Below are positions 59,765 through 64,000 of a stretch of DNA of 64,000 bases, piece by piece. This DNA is from Ceratodon purpureus (lineage: Eukaryota > Streptophyta > Bryopsida > Pseudoditrichales > Ditrichaceae): positions 19,214,596 to 19,278,595 of the forward strand of contig CM026422.1 in assembly GCA_014871385.1 (NCBI GenBank). The letters are read 5' to 3'. A program made the position numbers and the translations under genes. Position 1 is the first letter of the stretch; every line of letters begins with the position of its first letter. The notes under the pieces are model-generated. The model was not told the DNA's origin, ran no database searches, and saw nothing but the letters and a program-made list of their open reading frames with translations.

Positions 59765-60870
59765 TTGGTGTACATCTTGGTTTCTGCTACTCCATTATTG
59801 TTCACGAACTCTGAAATATTCCACGGACTTCTAAGACCATTTCTTTTAGTTGCTTTTTCTTTTCTTATTTCTAGAATCATCTATATTATCTAAAACCATC
59901 ATGCTGGAATACTCGTATCTAGATCCAATGAATGACCAAATCTAAAGGATTGTATTCGAACACCCCACTAGACTTCACAGTACTAATCCTTCGAAGGATA
60001 TACAGTCCAACTCTTGTCCATATCAAACCAGCACGTTTCGCCATCCGATATGATCACTTCGGGCAGCTGAACAACTGGATTCCCATCGACGTTCGATAGC
60101 AAGGGATACGGGATTAGGGACAACTCCATAATACGGAGAAGCTCATTGGTACAAAGCACTGTCCAACGCCATTCACCTTCACCAACATGGAGGCTTCCGA
60201 TGTGCCTAAACGGTGGCAGGTCCATGCCTCGTTCCCTGGCGCGCTCCACCTCCAGCAGCCACGGCCGCAGCTCCTCATAACTCGCCGGTGCCTTTGGGGG
60301 CAAACCTACAGCCGCTCTCGTCCTCCTGGATCTCGCATTACACACCTTCGGCATCGCGCAACACACTAAACTGTTGTAGTCTTAAAACGTTCCACGCAAG
60401 CCTACAGATTGACCCCCCCGAACTCCATCGCTACCTTCGCATACAGCACAGAATGCCAAGGACTGTATGACTATCCAAATACGCCACCTCGAGACAAGCT
60501 CAAGAAACCAAGAGTGACCTCCTTCTCTGGAACCCAGCTTACCAAGTGTTGTTTCATGATGAAAATCTCCTACTTGTATCACTCAAATGAAGATGCTTCG
60601 CTGCCTAGGAAGAGAGAGTAATCTTCGATGAAGACAAGGACTCTGAGAAGGTATATCTTGGTTTCAGCAGTCAAGATATTATACACGAATTTTGAAATAT
60701 TCTAGGAAGTTTTCAAACCTTGCCTCCTTTATGTTCTGTGATATTTGTTTTTTTCCTTGTGCATTTACATAATCCTATGAAAGAATTATTTGTTTGATCT
60801 AAAACTGAACGCCTGATCATTGTATCTTGCCTAAACCCATGACGAATCTAAAGGAATGTATGCATGACGT
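59765..60870. repeat. Diverged duplication near the right end of element B
   Basis: 59,765-59,960 (GTACATCTTGGTTTCTGCTA ... ACGAACTCTGAAATATTC ... AAATCTAAAGGA) is repeated with changes at 60,648-60,860 (GTATATCTTGGTTTCAGCAG ... ACGAATTTTGAAATATTC ... GAATCTAAAGGA). The copies bracket the small minus-strand gene. Confidence 0.6.
59983..60366 (-). CDS. Small unknown protein of element B
   Basis: 127 codons, MCCAMPKVCNARSRRTRAAV to stop at 59,983. Protein-like composition with aromatic residues (ELRPWLLEVERARERGM, GEGEWRWTVLCTNELLRI, ISDGETCWFDMDKSWTVY). It lies tail-to-tail with the ParB-methyltransferase gene. No family recognised; it might be a last exon of a longer gene. Confidence 0.45.
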   Translation of the reverse strand: MCCAMPKVCNARSRRTRAAVGLPPKAPASYEELRPWLLEVERARERGMDLPPFRHIGSLHVGEGEWRWTVLCTNELLRIMELSLIPYPLLSNVDGNPVVQLPEVIISDGETCWFDMDKSWTVYPSKD

Positions 60871-61055
60871 CATCATGACATCAGCCCTAATTTGTATCTT
60901 AGAGAACAAACGTAATAAATTCTTACCAGAGATAACCCTAATTTCCACGGTAATATACTCTTTTTCTAAAAAAAGTGTCAAAATTAAGCCTTAATTTAGT
61001 AATTTTCCACGGTTATAGGGTCTACTTTGCTTTTGAAAATTTTCCTAATTGTCAA

Positions 61056-61115
61056 TTCTGTGCTCTCCATTCTGCGCTCACCGCTCTCCGCTCTACGCTC
61101 TCCGCTCACGTACAA
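61056..61115. repeat. Right inverted terminus of element B
   Basis: Heptamers TGCGCTC, ACCGCTC, TCCGCTC, TACGCTC, TCCGCTC then ACGTACAA; mirror of the left terminus. Confidence 0.9.
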
Positions 61116-61926
61116 ACTTTCCCCAAGTTGATGGTTCACTCGGTGCTACGGCTCAGTGACGTAACAAGAGCGCACCTCTGCTGTCCTGGGAAGCCTGTTC
61201 TCTTGCTGAATGCAGCAGGAATCTCCTGCGGTTAAACGCCACTGAGGTTAGGAACATTAACTAACTCCTGCAAACATTAAATTGTAGGTGGACCTGGGGC
61301 AATGCCACGGGCAAAAGGCGTCGGATCTGACGACGAAGGGTGTTCGTGCGTAGAAGGGTGCAAGTGGTGGAATCCCCTCCCACGGAAATTGAGAGTGTAC
61401 TGCGGCGGGGGGGGGGGGGGGGGGGCTCAGAGTATCTCAGTGATCAAGAACTCCGTGAATGATGGGAGGCATGGAATCCACCCACTGATAGATCATGTGG
61501 ACAAAACATGAGGTAGATCCAACGAAGAAGGTAACGACAGACATGAATCACAATGCACGCTTGTAGGCACTCAGAATTTAGGAGTCTAAAACTGGGCAGG
61601 ATCTAACTTACGAGGGAGGAGCGGCTTGTTGACGACGCAAATGGCATCGTGAAGAACGGCACGCCAGCCTCCTCGAGGTCCATGACGAGCTCCGAAAATT
61701 CCTGAGCCATTGCGGACGAGATCAGGCCAAGAGACGCGGAAAGTGGTAGAAGGACAACTGGTTGCAGCGCAGGGGCGTAGGAGGTAGATGCAGGCAGAGG
61801 ACAGCGAGCCAAGACGCCTTCAAGGAAAACTACATGAGGGTCACAGTGCACTCTGCCTGGCATTGAGGATTGGTAGGGTTTAGGGCTCATGATGGTCGTG
61901 GAGTGAGTGCCGGCTGGGGCACTCAT
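61112..61926 (-). pseudogene. B3-domain gene, 5' part
   Basis: Exon 61,926-61,612 (MSAPAGTHSTTIMSPKPY ... FASSTSRSSL, donor CTC/GTAAGT) and, after a 386-bp intron containing a poly-C/G run, exon from 61,225 (acceptor TTAACCGCAG): EIPAAFSKRTGFPGQQRC, ALVTSLSRSTE, stop, TINLGKV. This is the first half of a B3 domain, with the conserved Trp codon changed to TGA at 61,138-61,136. The exon then runs into element B; its second half resumes at 46,120. The phases of the two exons agree. Confidence 0.75.
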
Positions 61927-64000
61927 GCGAATACATGGGATGTCAGTTCAGAGAACCTAAAAGGCGCTTGGAGATTAGACCGCTCGTTACGGTAAGGTCA
62001 CCACCATCAATGGCCGTCTATTTGCGGGTACAGCGCTGCAGTGGGGATCAATGAAAGGAGCGCGGCAAACAGGATTTCCCGGAGTTGCATAGCGAGCACC
62101 TTTCCTCACCACGGAAACACTAGAATGCGTCGCCCAGGACTAGAGACGTCTGCGTCCCTACGCAATGTCCCGGTATGTTCGCAAAAGGTGGCAATTACAG
62201 TCCGCATACCTGGTGGAGAGAAAATCTGTGACCGGGCACGGCAACCGCGTAATGCACTCCTTCCACCTCCCGGAAGTGCGGGTGTTACTCGAAGAAGGGT
62301 AAGGGAGCCCCAGACGGCCACTCACTGAGGGGGAGGGAACTCAGAGGGTGCCCATTGCAACGCGACAGGGACCTAGAGGTGGAACGTCCACGCAGTAACG
62401 AGGCCTAGCGCGGACGGCTAATTATGCAGGGAAGCATTGCAGACCAAGACTTCGATTGTAAAACCACAGGGAGCAGGGAGTGCAGGCACTGCTGCCATGG
62501 AAGTGAGACACACCTGGGGGTCCAGCAAAGAATGTGGCGACGCATCGGAGTGACGTCCTTCGCGGTAGTGGGGGCTGACTCCGCGCGGTCCAGAGAACAG
62601 GAGGCACAGCACTGGCAGGGGACGCTCGTTCTTCTGGGAGCGCGGCCATGGCCCCGGCGGAATTTCGTCAGGTGGGTGCGTCGGGACCGCTCTTAGAGGC
62701 TCAGGGATAACGCGGATAGTGACTCTGACCCTGCGAGGAGGCGACGAATACAAGAGGGGTCAGGCAAATATAGAAGCAGATGCCAACGACATCTCGAAAG
62801 AGGAAAACTAGAGAAGACGCGCGGGAGTGCCGGATGAAGCAGAAGAAGGTTTAAGGGTGGGGGGGGGGGGGGGGGGGGGGGCGGGGGGGAGAGTGGGGAA
62901 GAGGAAAGGGACGAAGCGAGCTAAAAAAGGGACATTCACATACAATGGTTAGGAAGGTCCTTACCTAGAGTGGAGCAACGACGGATTAGTGCAAGGATAA
63001 TCGCTTGTCCTCGGGAGGTCCAAATGCCGAGGCGCTGTGCGTGGGCCTCTGATTCTCCGGGAGAGGATTCTGTGACGATAGCGCCTTGCATGCGCAATTT
63101 AGGGTATACGCAAAGGGCTGTGAGAGGAAGACGCTGCTAACACCGGCGCACTGTCGGTCAACACGAAGAGGAAACCCTACAACAGCGAAGAGGAAATGGA
63201 ATGGGTACCGCGGCAGTTGGGCAGAGCAGGAGAGGGAAGACAAGGGCGCTGCGTGGGAAGATGGAGGAGGCAGTGGAGAAGGGCACCTCCATGACAAGGA
63301 CCTGCCTTCAAGTTCTCGCATTCTTGGAAGATTGACCATGAGAGCAGATGGAGCGGGATACTGAGTGCCCGCCACATGCCCTGCCAGTTATGGAAGTCGT
63401 CATCATAGCCCTTTGACGTCCCTATGATTTCCTTACTCACTTTCTAGAAGACGAGCTCGTCGGACGTAACGTAGCACGTGCCCTTAGCCTTGCTGGCGAC
63501 AAACTCATGGAGGGGCCCGCTGTGTGTAGCCGGGCCAGTATGAAGACATACCTCGGGTGAAGAAGTTGTTCGCATGCGCGAGGAAGCGCGCGATACGGCA
63601 GGGCAAGATTGTATACTGTTGCGCTGTAAGATGAATCCGTGGATAGTTGAGAGGAGAAAAGCCATGTCCGGACACACAGTAGACACCAAACAGGGGGCAA
63701 ACAAAACATCGCACAGAGAGACTTTAATTTCTGGAGGAACATGGAAGGAAAACACAAAACTGTTATGTTCATGTTGATAACGGTGTCACCCACCACGGAG
63801 GCAGACCAAAAACATACATGCGTGAAACGAGGGAGGTTCTCCTCCGCAGCCACATTTATCCTATCTTCGCTACAGGTCAAGAACTTGGATCCCAGCTACG
63901 TGCCACATCCACGTAGGTCCAGTACCAATGCTTGAGGGCATGTCTCAGACCTCCGAATACTGGCCGTACGTGGTTCTTGTCCGGACACCGCGACATCGAG
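61927..64000. other. Region upstream of the B3 gene, no gene supported
   Basis: Mixed-composition DNA with a poly-G run at 62,857-62,880. Several frames of 60-150 codons exist on both strands, but none has domain similarity, splice support or consistent coding character. Confidence 0.5.

Larger units (their letters stand above)
46125..61107. mobile_element. Element B: 15-kb Mutator-like transposon carrying a ParB-methyltransferase gene
   Basis: Bounded by inverted termini made of 7-bp repeats (GAGCGCA, GAGCGGA, GAGCGGT). The host B3 exon resumes on each side, which fixes the borders independently. A subterminal GACCCTATAACCGTGG is at 46,299 and mirrored at 61,007-61,022; element C shares it. 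Cargo: small gene 47,093 (+), transposase 51,478-47,801 (-), ParB-methyltransferase 52,073-59,469 (+), small gene 60,366-59,983 (-). ACGT directly flanks both ends and is the only candidate target duplication, shorter than the 8-10 bp usual for Mutator. The flanks TTGTACGT / ACGTACAA are mirror images, so the true ends may lie a few bases further out. Confidence 0.8.

Overview
The window looks like nuclear DNA of a streptophyte plant, most likely a bryophyte-grade land plant or a charophyte alga. Genes carry short GT-AG introns. There is a two-domain B3 transcription-factor gene (B3 is a plant-lineage domain), an alpha/beta-hydrolase NBS-LRR gene (a class I know from liverworts), a Mutator-like transposon, a plant-type LINE and much AT-rich non-coding sequence. 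The species cannot be fixed from sequence alone.

Layout. 0-1 kb: TA microsatellites. 1.4-11.8 kb (locus A): a multi-exon plus-strand gene whose exons encode, in order, a ParB/sulfiredoxin-like domain, a permuted N4/N6-type DNA methyltransferase-like domain, an acidic linker and an FCP1/SCP-type (RNA polymerase II CTD phosphatase-like) domain. Its introns, two of its exons and its 3' region carry about 17 copies of one 21-bp palindrome not seen elsewhere in the window. 12.7-13.9 kb: a diverged tandem duplication, one arm holding a Stowaway-like MITE. 14.7-17.7 kb (element C): a 3-kb element with heptamer-repeat inverted termini and a decayed piece of the same ParB-methyltransferase gene. 23.0-25.7 kb: the hydrolase-NBS-LRR gene, minus strand. 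28.4-29.7 kb: a degenerate repeat block, a tRNA-derived SINE and a GC-rich foldback. 30.8-36.5 kb: a 5'-truncated LINE, minus strand. 38.2-39.1 kb: an unknown acidic protein gene. 39.4-42.8 kb: a CCGG-saturated segment with one 622-codon ORF. 43.8-45.1 kb: a purine-rich satellite.

45.5-61.9 kb: a minus-strand B3-domain gene cut inside its first B3 exon by a 15-kb transposon (element B, about 46,125-61,107). Element B has inverted termini of the same heptamer family as element C and a subterminal motif shared with it. It carries a Mutator-like transposase with a SWIM zinc finger (minus strand), a divergently transcribed ParB-methyltransferase gene (plus strand, about 13 exons), two small unknown genes, a 128-bp tandem repeat inside one intron, and four heptads that closely mimic the RNA polymerase II CTD.

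The main discovery candidate is therefore a transposon-borne family of eukaryotic proteins joining ParB-like and DNA-methyltransferase-like domains, with links to Pol II CTD biology (a phosphatase-like domain in locus A, CTD-like heptads in element B). One member sits among a private set of palindromes that could be its own recognition sites. Domain calls rest on motif reading only and need profile searches.
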